Shown in pieces: positions 36,300 to 44,527 of a stretch of 64,000 bases of DNA (positions within the stretch are counted from its first letter, which is position 1; the number at the start of each line of letters is the position of its first letter). The stretch is taken from NCBI RefSeq assembly GCF_007993935.1, contig NZ_VITY01000009.1:248001-312000 (forward strand), in the 5' to 3' direction. The notes under the pieces were generated by a model. The model searched no databases. It saw only the letters and a list, made by a program, of their open reading frames with translations, and had not been told where the DNA came from. The position numbers and the translations under genes were made by a program. The stretch comes from Bradyrhizobium macuxiense (GTDB lineage: Bacteria > Pseudomonadota > Alphaproteobacteria > Rhizobiales > Xanthobacteraceae).

Positions 36300-36572
36300 A
36301 TGCGATCCATTTCCGCACGCGCGCCTCTTGCATTGCTGCTCGCACTGCCGCTGCTGGCAGGCTGCCTCGAACGCGGGCGATCGCCGATCGCGGAGAGCAT
36401 GGGCGACGACGATCAATACTGCCAGGCGGGCGGCAAGGTTGCAGTCGGCTCGCCCGACTATGTCGCCTGCCGCAAGGACCGCGACGTCCAGCGCCAGAAC
36501 GCCGAAGCCCGCACCGATCGGCGGCAGCGCGATCTCGGCGAATACATGATGAACAATCCGGACCGGCACTAG
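36300..36572 (+). CDS. Small lipoprotein, unknown function
   Basis: 90 residues starting MRSISARAPLALLLALPLLAGC, a lipoprotein signal with lipobox LLAGC, so the mature protein would be lipid-anchored at Cys22. The mature part is short and charged, with two more Cys (DQYCQAG, VACRKDR) and an Arg/Asp-rich end. No family recognised. Confidence 0.8.
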   Translation: MRSISARAPLALLLALPLLAGCLERGRSPIAESMGDDDQYCQAGGKVAVGSPDYVACRKDRDVQRQNAEARTDRRQRDLGEYMMNNPDRH

Positions 36573-36610
36573 GGCGGTGGTGACCGCCCGGCCGGTGGAG
36601 ATCAGATCCT

Positions 36611-37711
36611 GTGCTTGTTGAAGGCGAGCTCACGTTGGAGCGTGACAGGATCGGAGAGCTCGACGGGCTGCGCGCGATCGCGGTTCTGATCGTCATCATC
36701 TGGCACTATTTCGGCACGCCGGACGGGCCGCAGGGCTGGCCGTGGAAATTGCTGCATGTCGGCCGCTTCGGCGTCGACCTGTTCTTCATTCTGTCCGGCT
36801 ATCTCATCACCGATATCCTGCTGCGCCACCGCGCGACTGAGCGATATTACTCGGCGTTCTATGGCCGGCGCGCGTTTCGCATCTGGCCGCTCTACTACCT
36901 GATGTGCGGCTGCGCGCTGATCGGTTGGTATTTCGCGCTCAGCCCTGATCTGTTCGACACCAGGGGCGTGCCCGGCTGGCTGTATCTGTTCGGCCTGCAG
37001 AATTTCGGCATGGCCAAGGCTCAGACCGACGGCGCTTACTTTCTGGCCGTCACCTGGTCACTTGCAATCGAGGAGCAGTTCTATCTGCTGTTTCCGCTGC
37101 TGGTCCGCAACATCCCGCCCGAGCGTCTGTTCGCGATCCTGCTGGTGCCGATCCTGATCTGCCCGATCGGACGGCTGATCGATAGCGCACTGCCGGACGC
37201 GTATGGCTGGTACGTGCTGCCGCAATTCAGGATCGATTCGCTTGCGATCGGCGCGCTGATCGCCTGGTGGCGCCTCTACCGCAAGCCGGATGCCGAGATC
37301 TCCAGGCTTGTGGCAAACATCCTCAAATGGTCGAGCGTCTCGCTTCCGCTGTTGTGGCTGTTCGGATGGAAGCGCTGGTCGGTGGCGCTCTCGCACACCC
37401 AGGTCGAGATCTTCTTCGGTGCCCTGCTGTTCGTCGTGCTGGAAAATCGCGGTTCGGCAAAACTTGCGATCCTGCGCAGTTGGGCCGCGACCTTCTTCGC
37501 CAGAACCTCCTACGCGGCGTATCTCACCCACCACGTCATCGTGTACCTGCTGTTCGCCGTGCTCCATGAGCCGAGAACGATCGAGAGCCTCGCCGGCATC
37601 TCGCTGACCTTCGGCGCGCTCGTGCTGACCTTCGGGCTGTGTGCCCTGAGCTATCGCTACGTCGAACGTCCGCTGCTCGATTTCGCCCATCGGCGCTTCT
37701 CGTTCGCCTGA
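36611..37711 (+). CDS. Acyltransferase family 3 membrane protein (OafA-like)
   Basis: A 366-residue integral membrane acyltransferase. The family motif is at the N-terminus: GELDGLRAIAVLIVIIWHYF, with the catalytic His in IIWHYF, then GVDLFFILSGYLIT and RAFRIWPLYYL. About 10 helices follow. Such enzymes O-acetylate or succinylate surface or exported glycans. GTG start with GGAG ten bases upstream. The glycan substrate is unknown. Confidence 0.9.
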   Translation: MLVEGELTLERDRIGELDGLRAIAVLIVIIWHYFGTPDGPQGWPWKLLHVGRFGVDLFFILSGYLITDILLRHRATERYYSAFYGRRAFRIWPLYYLMCGCALIGWYFALSPDLFDTRGVPGWLYLFGLQNFGMAKAQTDGAYFLAVTWSLAIEEQFYLLFPLLVRNIPPERLFAILLVPILICPIGRLIDSALPDAYGWYVLPQFRIDSLAIGALIAWWRLYRKPDAEISRLVANILKWSSVSLPLLWLFGWKRWSVALSHTQVEIFFGALLFVVLENRGSAKLAILRSWAATFFARTSYAAYLTHHVIVYLLFAVLHEPRTIESLAGISLTFGALVLTFGLCALSYRYVERPLLDFAHRRFSFA

Positions 37712-37756
37712 GCGAAAGCGCGCGCGGGGATCAAGGCCATTCGTGTCCCCAAATGA

Positions 37757-37785
37757 AAACGCGGCGGGTTTGGCCCGCCGCGTTT
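37757..37785. terminator. Bidirectional terminator between convergent genes
   Basis: AAACGCGGCGGG pairs with CCCGCCGCGTTT around a TTTGG loop. A-tracts and T-tracts on both sides let it work for the acyltransferase gene and the trcR gene. Confidence 0.88.
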
Positions 37786-37818
37786 GGTATTCCGTTCGCC
37801 GTGTTGCGACGTCCGCGC

Positions 37819-38514
37819 TTACTCTTCGTCGTCGGGCTTCTTGCCGCCGATCGTCTTCAGCTTGGCGAACACGGCATCGACATTGAGATCGTCGTGGCGC
37901 TCGATCGGCTGATCGTCGAGCTCGTCCTTGCGCGTGGTCTCGGAGGCCGGCAGCAGCGTGGCGCCGCCATAGACGGTGGTGGTCGGCTTCTCCTTGGCGG
38001 CGCGCTGCACCTCGAAATCGAGCTCGATCTGCGAGCACAGGCCGAGCGTCACCGGGTCCATCGGCGTCAGGGTCGAGGCGTTCCAGTGGGTGCGGTCGCG
38101 CACGCTCGCGATCGTGGTCTTGGTGGTGCCGACCAGCCGCATGATCTGGGCGTCCTTGAGCTCGGGATGGTTGCGCACCAGCCAGAGGATCGCGCTCGGC
38201 CGCTCATGGCGGCGCGACACCGGGGTGTAGCGCGGGCCCTTCTTCTTGGCGGCGGTCGGCAGCACCACCTTGCTCTCCTGGAGCCTGAGGCGATAGTTCT
38301 GGTCGCGCTCGCCCCGCTCGATCTCCTCGCGGGTCAGCTGGCCGTTGGAAATCGGGTCCATGCCCTTGATGCCCTGGGCGGCGTCGCCGTCGGCGATGGC
38401 ACGGACCTCGAGGGGGTGCATCTTGGTAAAATCGGCCACCTGATCGAACGTCAGGGCGGTATTGTCGACCAACCACACGGCAGTCGCCTTCGGCATCAGC
38501 GGTGCGTTGCTCAT
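37819..38514 (-). CDS. trcR: Cell cycle transcriptional regulator TrcR (DUF1013)
   Basis: A 231-residue cytoplasmic protein of the alphaproteobacterial DUF1013/TrcR family. It starts MSNAPLMPKATAVWLVDNTA and has LTFDQVADFTKMHPLEVRAI, ERPSAILWLVRNHPELKDAQ and IMRLVGTTKTTIASVRDRTH, consistent with HTH-like DNA recognition. A perfect AAGGAG ribosome site fixes the start. It is divergent from ispH across 241 bases. TrcR-like proteins are reported as transcription regulators tied to the cell cycle; I rely on the family name. Confidence 0.85.
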   Translation of the reverse strand: MSNAPLMPKATAVWLVDNTALTFDQVADFTKMHPLEVRAIADGDAAQGIKGMDPISNGQLTREEIERGERDQNYRLRLQESKVVLPTAAKKKGPRYTPVSRRHERPSAILWLVRNHPELKDAQIMRLVGTTKTTIASVRDRTHWNASTLTPMDPVTLGLCSQIELDFEVQRAAKEKPTTTVYGGATLLPASETTRKDELDDQPIERHDDLNVDAVFAKLKTIGGKKPDDEE

Positions 38515-38755
38515 GGCAAATCTCCTTTGTGCTTCGCCCACCTCTGTCGAGGCGAAGCTGGTAGTCATCGGCGATGACGGGAATTATGCCACCTATATAA
38601 GCCCTCCGGGGGGAATGGCGCAATGGGCCAGCAAAATCGCCTTGACAGCGCCCGAAAGCAGTCCCAAGTCCTTACCTTAACTGGCCGTTCCCCGCCCGCC
38701 GGCGAGGGGTGATTCGGTCCCGAAATTGCCCCGACACAGCCCCGAGACCAGCCCG

Positions 38756-39730
38756 ATGTCAGCGAAAAAACCCGATCTTAAAATCGTGCTTTGTTCCCCC
38801 CGCGGCTTTTGCGCCGGGGTGGTCCGCGCCATCGACACGGTCGAGCGCGCCCTCACCATTTATGGCGCCCCGGTCTATGTTCGGCACGAGATCGTCCATA
38901 ACAAGTACGTGGTGGACAGCCTGAAGACCAAAGGCGCCATTTTCGTCGAGGAATTGTCCGAAATCCCCGACGAAACCAACGCCCCGGTGGTGTTCTCGGC
39001 CCATGGTGTTCCGAAATCGGTTCCGGCCGAGGCAAAATCCCGCAATTTCTTCTCGCTGGACGCGACCTGCCCGCTGGTGACCAAGGTCCACCGCGAGGCG
39101 GCGATCCATTTCAAGCGCGGCCGCGAGATCCTGCTGATCGGGCATTCCCACCATCCCGAGGTGGTCGGCACGCTGGGCCAGCTGCCGGAGGGCGCCGTGA
39201 CCCTGATCGAGACCGCCGAGGATGCCAAAACCTTCGTCCCGAAGGATCCCGACAATCTCGCCTTTGTGACCCAGACCACGCTGTCGATCGACGACACCGC
39301 GGAGATCGTGGCGCTGCTCAAGGAGCGCTTTCCGAACGTCAACGGTCCGCACAAGGAAGACATCTGTTACGCCACCACCAACCGCCAGCTTGCGGTCAAG
39401 AAGGTGGCGCCGGTGGTCGATGCCCTGATCGTGGTCGGTGCGCCGAACTCGTCGAACTCGCAGCGCCTGCGCGAGGTCGCCGAGCGCGAGGGCTGCCCGG
39501 TTGCGATTCTTGCCCAGCGCGCCAGCGACATCGACTGGGCGCGCTTCGAAGGCATCAGGAGCCTCGGCATCACCGCGGGCGCATCGGCGCCGGAAGTGAT
39601 CGTCGAGGAGATCATGGGCGCCTTTGCCGAGCGCTATGAACTGCACGTGGAGACGGTCTCGGCCGCGGAAGAGAACGAGTTCTTCCCGCTGCCGCGCTCG
39701 CTGCGGCCCGACGCTGCCGCGGCGGAATAG
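38756..39730 (+). CDS. ispH: 4-hydroxy-3-methylbut-2-enyl diphosphate reductase
   Basis: The last enzyme of the MEP isoprenoid pathway, forming IPP and DMAPP; 324 residues. The three [4Fe-4S] cysteines are C19 (PRGFCAGVVRAID), C105 (LDATCPLVTK) and C204 (EDICYATTNRQ). HGVP and the HSHHPEV catalytic region are present. The chosen start has no strong ribosome site; the frame is open ten codons upstream. It heads an ispH-thrB-rnhA cluster, with thrB starting five bases later. Confidence 0.95.
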   Translation: MSAKKPDLKIVLCSPRGFCAGVVRAIDTVERALTIYGAPVYVRHEIVHNKYVVDSLKTKGAIFVEELSEIPDETNAPVVFSAHGVPKSVPAEAKSRNFFSLDATCPLVTKVHREAAIHFKRGREILLIGHSHHPEVVGTLGQLPEGAVTLIETAEDAKTFVPKDPDNLAFVTQTTLSIDDTAEIVALLKERFPNVNGPHKEDICYATTNRQLAVKKVAPVVDALIVVGAPNSSNSQRLREVAEREGCPVAILAQRASDIDWARFEGIRSLGITAGASAPEVIVEEIMGAFAERYELHVETVSAAEENEFFPLPRSLRPDAAAAE

Positions 39731-39735
39731 ACCAT

Positions 39736-40716
39736 ATGGCGGTCTACACCGACGTTGCCGCCGAAGACCTCGCGGAATTCCTCAAAAGCTACGACATCGG
39801 CGAATTGCTCTCCTACAAGGGCATCGCCGAAGGCGTCGAGAATTCGAACTTCCTGCTGCACACCAGCCAGGGCGCCTACATCCTCACGCTCTATGAGAAG
39901 CGCGTGGCGGAGGACGATCTGCCGTATTTCCTGTCGCTGATGGCGCATCTCGCCGAGCGCGGCGTGTCGTGCCCGCAGCCGGCGCGCAACCGCAAGGGCG
40001 AGGTCACGAGCCGGCTCGCCGGCCGGCCCGCGGCGATCATCAACTTCCTCGAGGGCGTGTGGCCGCGGCGGCCGAACGTCGCGCATTGCTCCGGGGTCGG
40101 CGAGGCGTTGGCGAAAATGCATCTCGCGGGTGCCGACTTTCCGCTGGTGCGCAAGAACCCGCTGTCGGTCTCCGGCTGGCGGCCGCTGTTCGATCTCGCC
40201 GCCGCGCGGGCCGACAGCGTGCAGGTGGGCTTGCACGACTTCATCGCGCGCGAGCTCGATCATCTCGAAGCAAGCTGGCCGGCGGATCTCCCGGTCGGCG
40301 TGATCCACGCCGATTTGTTTCCCGACAACGTATTCTTCCTCGGCGACAAGCTGTCGGGCCTGATCGACTTCCCGTTCGCTTGCAACGACATCCTGGCCTA
40401 CGACGTCGCGATCTGCCTCAACGCCTGGTGCTTCGAGCCGGATCATTCCTTCAACGTCACCAAGGCGCGCGCGCTGCTCAACGCCTATGGCCGCGAGCGG
40501 CCGCTGTCGGCGGCGGAGGAGGCCGCGCTGCCGCTGCTCGCGCGCGGCGCCGCGATGCGCTTCCTGCTGACGCGGCTGGTCGATTTCCTCAACGTGCCCG
40601 AGGGTGCGCTGGTGCAGCCGAAGGACCCGCTGGAATATGTCCGCAAGCTGCGCTTCCAGCAGAATGTCGCGAGCCTGAACGACTACGGCATCACGCCGGC
40701 CGGATGCGCGGCGTGA
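39736..40716 (+). CDS. thrB: Homoserine kinase, ThrB2/choline-kinase-fold type
   Basis: A 326-residue enzyme phosphorylating homoserine in threonine synthesis. It has the kinase-like fold: GIAEGVENSNFLLHTSQGAY, LYEKRV, and the catalytic loop VIHADLFPDNVFFL with GLIDFPFA. This is the type found in rhizobia and pseudomonads rather than the GHMP ThrB of E. coli. It begins five bases after ispH and overlaps rnhA by four bases (GTGA), so the three are probably one transcript. Confidence 0.93.
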   Translation: MAVYTDVAAEDLAEFLKSYDIGELLSYKGIAEGVENSNFLLHTSQGAYILTLYEKRVAEDDLPYFLSLMAHLAERGVSCPQPARNRKGEVTSRLAGRPAAIINFLEGVWPRRPNVAHCSGVGEALAKMHLAGADFPLVRKNPLSVSGWRPLFDLAAARADSVQVGLHDFIARELDHLEASWPADLPVGVIHADLFPDNVFFLGDKLSGLIDFPFACNDILAYDVAICLNAWCFEPDHSFNVTKARALLNAYGRERPLSAAEEAALPLLARGAAMRFLLTRLVDFLNVPEGALVQPKDPLEYVRKLRFQQNVASLNDYGITPAGCAA

Positions 40717-41165
40717 GCGACAAGCCGCACGTGATTGTCTTCACCGATGGCGCCTGCTCCGGAAATCCCGGACCGGGCGGCTGGGGCGCGATCCTCAGGT
40801 TCGGCGATGTCGAGAAGGAATTGAAGGGCGGCGAGGCGCACACCACCAACAACCGCATGGAGTTGATGGCGGCGATCTCGGCGCTGGAAGCCCTGAAGAA
40901 GCCCTGCGTGGTCGACCTCACCACCGACAGCCAATATGTCCGCCAGGGCATCACCGGCTGGATTCATGGCTGGAAGCGCAATGGCTGGCGCACCGCCGAC
41001 AAGAAGCCGGTCAAGAATGTCGAGCTGTGGCAGCGTCTCGACGCCGCGCTGAAGCCGCACGAGGTGCGCTGGCACTGGATCAAGGGCCATGCCGGCCACG
41101 CCGAGAACGAACGCGCCGACGAGCTGGCGCGTGAGGGTGTGGCGATGGCGAGGTTGAAGGGGTAG
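40713..41165 (+). CDS. rnhA: Ribonuclease HI
   Basis: A 150-residue endonuclease that removes RNA from RNA-DNA hybrids. The catalytic set D12 (FTDGACSGNPG), E50 (NNRMELMA), D72 (TTDSQYV) and D136 (ENERADELA), with H126 in IKGHAGH, matches E. coli D10/E48/D70/D134/H124. The GTG overlaps the thrB stop (GTGA); an ATG at 40704 is an alternative. Cytoplasmic. Confidence 0.95.
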   Translation: MSDKPHVIVFTDGACSGNPGPGGWGAILRFGDVEKELKGGEAHTTNNRMELMAAISALEALKKPCVVDLTTDSQYVRQGITGWIHGWKRNGWRTADKKPVKNVELWQRLDAALKPHEVRWHWIKGHAGHAENERADELAREGVAMARLKG

Positions 41166-41181
41166 GGGGCGCTGACGGTAG

Positions 41182-41266
41182 GTAGGATGGGTGGAGCGAA
41201 GCGATACCCATCGCGTCACCGCTTGGCACGAAGGTGATGGGTATCGCTTCGCTCCACCCATCCTAC
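41182..41266. repeat. Intergenic inverted repeat, family D
   Basis: The arms are GTAGGATGGGTGGAGCGAAG plus CGATACCCATCGC, and the reverse complement ending CGCTCCACCCATCCTAC. Loop region: GTCACCGCTTGGCACGAAG. Confidence 0.9.
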
Positions 41267-41309
41267 AAGATCACGGGCCGCGATCCCGGTGATCGCCATG
41301 CCCAAAACC

Positions 41310-41412
41310 GTCATCGCCCGCGAAAGCGGGCGATCCAGTATTCCAGAGACAGTGGTGACTGAAACGAGAGGCCGCGGCGCCCTGGATCGCCCGGTCCAAG
41401 CCGGGCGATGAC
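41310..41412. repeat. Intergenic inverted repeat, family E
   Basis: The arms are GTCATCGCCCGCGAAAGCGG plus GCGATCCAG and CTGGATCGCCCGG...CCGGGCGATGAC, each folding on itself, with TATTCCAGAGACAG between. It lies right next to family D in the same gap. Confidence 0.85.
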
Positions 41413-41432
41413 AGTGTGCGTGGGGCGTCGGC

Positions 41433-41918
41433 TCACAGCTGCCCGAGCAGCGTGTCGCCGCCGGAGACTTCGACCTTGCCCGGAGCCGGCTCCTTGTTGA
41501 GCTTCTTCACCACGCCGTCCTCGACCAGCATCGAGTAGCGGTGGGAGCGGATGCCGAGGCCGTTGCCGGAGGCGTCGAGCTCCATGCCGATCGCCTTGGC
41601 GAAGTCGGCATTGCCGTCGGCGAGGAAGACGGCCTCGTCGCGCTGGTCAGTGTCGCGCTTCCAGGCGTTCATCACGAAGGCGTCGTTGACCGAGACGATT
41701 GCGATGGTGTCGACGCCCTTGTTCTTCATGGCATAGGCGTTGAGGAAGATGCTCGGCAGATGCATCTTGTGGCACGTGCCGGTGTAGGCGCCGGGCACCG
41801 CGAACAGGGCGACCTTCTTGCCCTTGAAAATATCGTCGGTGGTTTTGACCTGCGGCCCCTCGGCGGTCATCACGCGAAACTTGGCTTCCGGCAGCTTGTC
41901 GCCAACATTGATCGTCAT
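41433..41918 (-). CDS. Peroxiredoxin, Prx5 type
   Basis: A 161-residue thiol peroxidase. The peroxidatic Cys is C49 in AVPGAYTGTCHKMHLP, the PxxxTxxC pattern of Prx5. TDQRDEAVFLADGNADFAK and GIRSHRYSMLVEDGVV complete the family. No second conserved Cys nearby suggests a 1-Cys or glutaredoxin/glutathione-dependent mechanism. Its role is to reduce peroxides in the cytoplasm. GGGAGAACACC precedes the ATG. Confidence 0.92.
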   Translation of the reverse strand: MTINVGDKLPEAKFRVMTAEGPQVKTTDDIFKGKKVALFAVPGAYTGTCHKMHLPSIFLNAYAMKNKGVDTIAIVSVNDAFVMNAWKRDTDQRDEAVFLADGNADFAKAIGMELDASGNGLGIRSHRYSMLVEDGVVKKLNKEPAPGKVEVSGGDTLLGQL

Positions 41919-42026
41919 CGGTGTTCTCCCTCGGTGAAGCGGAATTGTCTTAAACCCGGCGGTTGGACGGCACAATACGACCTGACGGAAGAACGGCAAT
42001 GCCCGAAAGCATTCACCGTTCCGTCA

Positions 42027-42584
42027 TCAGCCGGAAAACCCGCCGCCATCGAGGAAGGCCTGTTCCTCGGCAGTCGTTTCCCGTCCCAGGACATGGTTAC
42101 GGTGCGGGAAGCGGCCGAACCGGCGGATGATGTCGGCGTGGTCCTCGGCATATCTGAGGTTGTCGGGATGGCAGTCATATTGCCTAAACAGCGTCACGCA
42201 GCGCTGCTGGTCGTCGAGGTCCTCCGAATGCTCGAAGGGCAGATAGAGGAATTCGCGCAGCACCAGGTCAGTCCGCGCGTCGACGCCGCGGCCGATGGCA
42301 CGGCTTGCCACCTCACGTGCCAAGGGATCGCTCGAAAAGGTCCTGGCGTCGCCTCGAAACAGGTTTCGCGGAAACTGGTCGAGCACGATGGTCAGCGCCA
42401 GCGCGCCCTCGTCGCTCGCCTCCCATGACGACAATTCACCGGCAGCCGCCTGCTGCCAGGTGGCGAGGAAGCGGCTGCGGATTTCGGCATCGAAGGCGTC
42501 GTCGTGCTTGTACCAGCGGTCGCGGCCGGCATCTCGCCAGAACGCGACGACGTCGGCAGGCGTCGCGATGCGCGCGTCAGTCAT
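42027..42584 (-). CDS. DUF924 family protein
   Basis: A 185-residue all-alpha protein. It has VVAFWRDAGRDRWYKHDDAF, the conserved LTIVLDQFPRNLFRGDARTF, LREFLYLPFEHSEDL, and RFGRFPHRNHVLGRETT. The fold is TPR-like, and biochemical function is unknown. Length is typical for the family. Confidence 0.9.
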   Translation of the reverse strand: MTDARIATPADVVAFWRDAGRDRWYKHDDAFDAEIRSRFLATWQQAAAGELSSWEASDEGALALTIVLDQFPRNLFRGDARTFSSDPLAREVASRAIGRGVDARTDLVLREFLYLPFEHSEDLDDQQRCVTLFRQYDCHPDNLRYAEDHADIIRRFGRFPHRNHVLGRETTAEEQAFLDGGGFSG

Positions 42585-42667
42585 GTCTGTCCAACGCCCG
42601 CATTACGAACCTTCTGTTTGCGCATGATCTATTCGGAAAACCGCTTCGCACTTTTCCGGATCAGGCG

Positions 42668-44350
42668 CTACGCCGCAGCCTTCTTCTCGTCGCGCAGCTC
42701 GCGGCGCAGGATCTTGCCGACATTGGTCTTCGGCAAATCGGTCCTGAACTCGATCTGCTTCGGCACCTTGTAGGCGGTGAGTTGGGTGGCGCTGAACTTG
42801 ATGATGTCCTCGGCGGTGACGTTCGGGTCCTTCTTGACCACGAAGGCCTTCACCGCCTCGCCGGACTTCGCGTCGGGCACGCCGATCACGGCGCATTCGA
42901 GCACGCCCGGATGGCTCGCGATCACTTCCTCGATCTCGTTCGGATAGACGTTGAAGCCGGAGACCAGGATCATATCCTTCTTGCGGTCGACGATCTTGGT
43001 ATAACCCTTCTCGTCCATCACGCCGATGTCGCCGGTGCGGAAATAGCCGTCGGCCGTCATCACGCGCGCGGTCTCGTCGGGTCTGTTCCAGTAACCTGAC
43101 ATCACCTGCGGGCCCTTGGCGCAGATTTCGCCGGCCTGGCCGATCGGCAACTCATTGCCGTCGTCGTCGCGGATCGAGAGCCAGGTCGACGGCACGGGAA
43201 GGCCGATCGTTCCCGAGAACTCCTCGATCGTCGCGGGATTGCACGTCAGGGTCGGCGACGTCTCCGACAGGCCGTAGCCTTCCGACAACGAGATGCCCGT
43301 CACCTTCAGCCATTTCTCGGCGACCGGCCGTTGCGTCGCCATGCCGCCGCCATTGGCGATCTTCAGCTTGGAGAAGTCGAGCTTGTCGAACCCGGGCGTG
43401 TTCAGCAGGCCATTGTAGAGCGTGTTGACCGCCGGGAAGAAGCTGACCTGGTACTTCGACAGTTCCTTGACGAAGCCGGCCATGTCGCGCGGATTCGGAA
43501 TCAGCAGATTGGTGCCGCCGGCCCGCATGCCCAGCAGGTAGCACGCGGTGAGCGCAAAGACGTGATACAGCGGCAGCGCGCAGACGATGACCATCTGTTC
43601 GACGATCGGCGGCTTCGCCAGCGCCGGCTGCAGCCAGGCGTCGTTCTGCAGCACGTTCGCCAGGATGTTGCGGTGAAGCAGGGTCGCGCCCTTGGAGACG
43701 CCGGTGGTGCCGCCGGTGTATTGCAGGAAGGCGACGTCGTCGAGCGTCAGCGTCGGCTTGTTGAGCCTGGCGGCGCGGCCGGCCGACAGCGCCTCGTTGA
43801 AAGAGACCGCGCCCGGGATCGACCAGGCCGGCACCATCTTCTTCACCCGGCGAACCACCAGGTTGACGATCACGCCCTTGAAGCCGAGCAGGTCGCCCAT
43901 GCTGCCGACGATGACGTGCTTGACCGCGGTGTTGGGCAGCACCTTCTGCACTGTCGTGGCGAAGTTCTCCAGCACGATGATCGCTTCGGCGCCGGAATCC
44001 TTCAGCTGATGCTCGAGCTCGCGCGGGGTGTAGAGCGGATTGACGTTGACCACGGCGAAGCCGGCGCGCAAGACGGCTGCGGTCGCCACCGGATATTGCA
44101 GCACGTTCGGCATCATCAATGCGACCCGCGCGCCCTTCTGCAGGCCCTTGCTCTGCAGGTAGGCGCCGAGCGCCGCCGACATCTCGTCGAGCTCGCGATA
44201 GGTGATCGCCTTGTCCATGCAGATGAACGCCTTGCGATCGGCGAATTTCTTGAAGCTCTCTTCCAGCAATTCGACCAGCGACGAATATTGCGTGACGTCG
44301 ATATCGGCGGGCACGCCGGCCGGATAATGCTTGAGCCAGATGCGCTCCAT
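42668..44350 (-). CDS. fadD: Long-chain fatty-acid--CoA ligase
   Basis: A 560-residue AMP-forming ligase that activates fatty acids. The ATP loop is FLQYTGGTTGVSKGATLLHR, followed by GYGLSETSP, TGDIGVMDEKGY, the FadD motif DRKKDMILVSGFNVYPNEIE, and K546 in LPKTNVGKILRRE. Its start MERIWLKHYPAGVP is typical of bacterial FadD. Located on the cytoplasmic face of the membrane. No other beta-oxidation gene is adjacent. Confidence 0.9.
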   Translation of the reverse strand: MERIWLKHYPAGVPADIDVTQYSSLVELLEESFKKFADRKAFICMDKAITYRELDEMSAALGAYLQSKGLQKGARVALMMPNVLQYPVATAAVLRAGFAVVNVNPLYTPRELEHQLKDSGAEAIIVLENFATTVQKVLPNTAVKHVIVGSMGDLLGFKGVIVNLVVRRVKKMVPAWSIPGAVSFNEALSAGRAARLNKPTLTLDDVAFLQYTGGTTGVSKGATLLHRNILANVLQNDAWLQPALAKPPIVEQMVIVCALPLYHVFALTACYLLGMRAGGTNLLIPNPRDMAGFVKELSKYQVSFFPAVNTLYNGLLNTPGFDKLDFSKLKIANGGGMATQRPVAEKWLKVTGISLSEGYGLSETSPTLTCNPATIEEFSGTIGLPVPSTWLSIRDDDGNELPIGQAGEICAKGPQVMSGYWNRPDETARVMTADGYFRTGDIGVMDEKGYTKIVDRKKDMILVSGFNVYPNEIEEVIASHPGVLECAVIGVPDAKSGEAVKAFVVKKDPNVTAEDIIKFSATQLTAYKVPKQIEFRTDLPKTNVGKILRRELRDEKKAAA

Positions 44351-44527
44351 AATGGTCTTTCCCTCTCTCAAATTTGGCTGACGTCCCGGATTGTTTCCGG
44401 GTTTCTCGACCCTGGGTCGTATTATTCTTGGTCGCGGTATTTCAGGCAGTATTGAGCGATGCCGCGGCCAATGGCAAGCCGCTGCGCGCTATCGACGCAT
44501 TGGGAGATCGGAGGGGGTGACGCTGTG

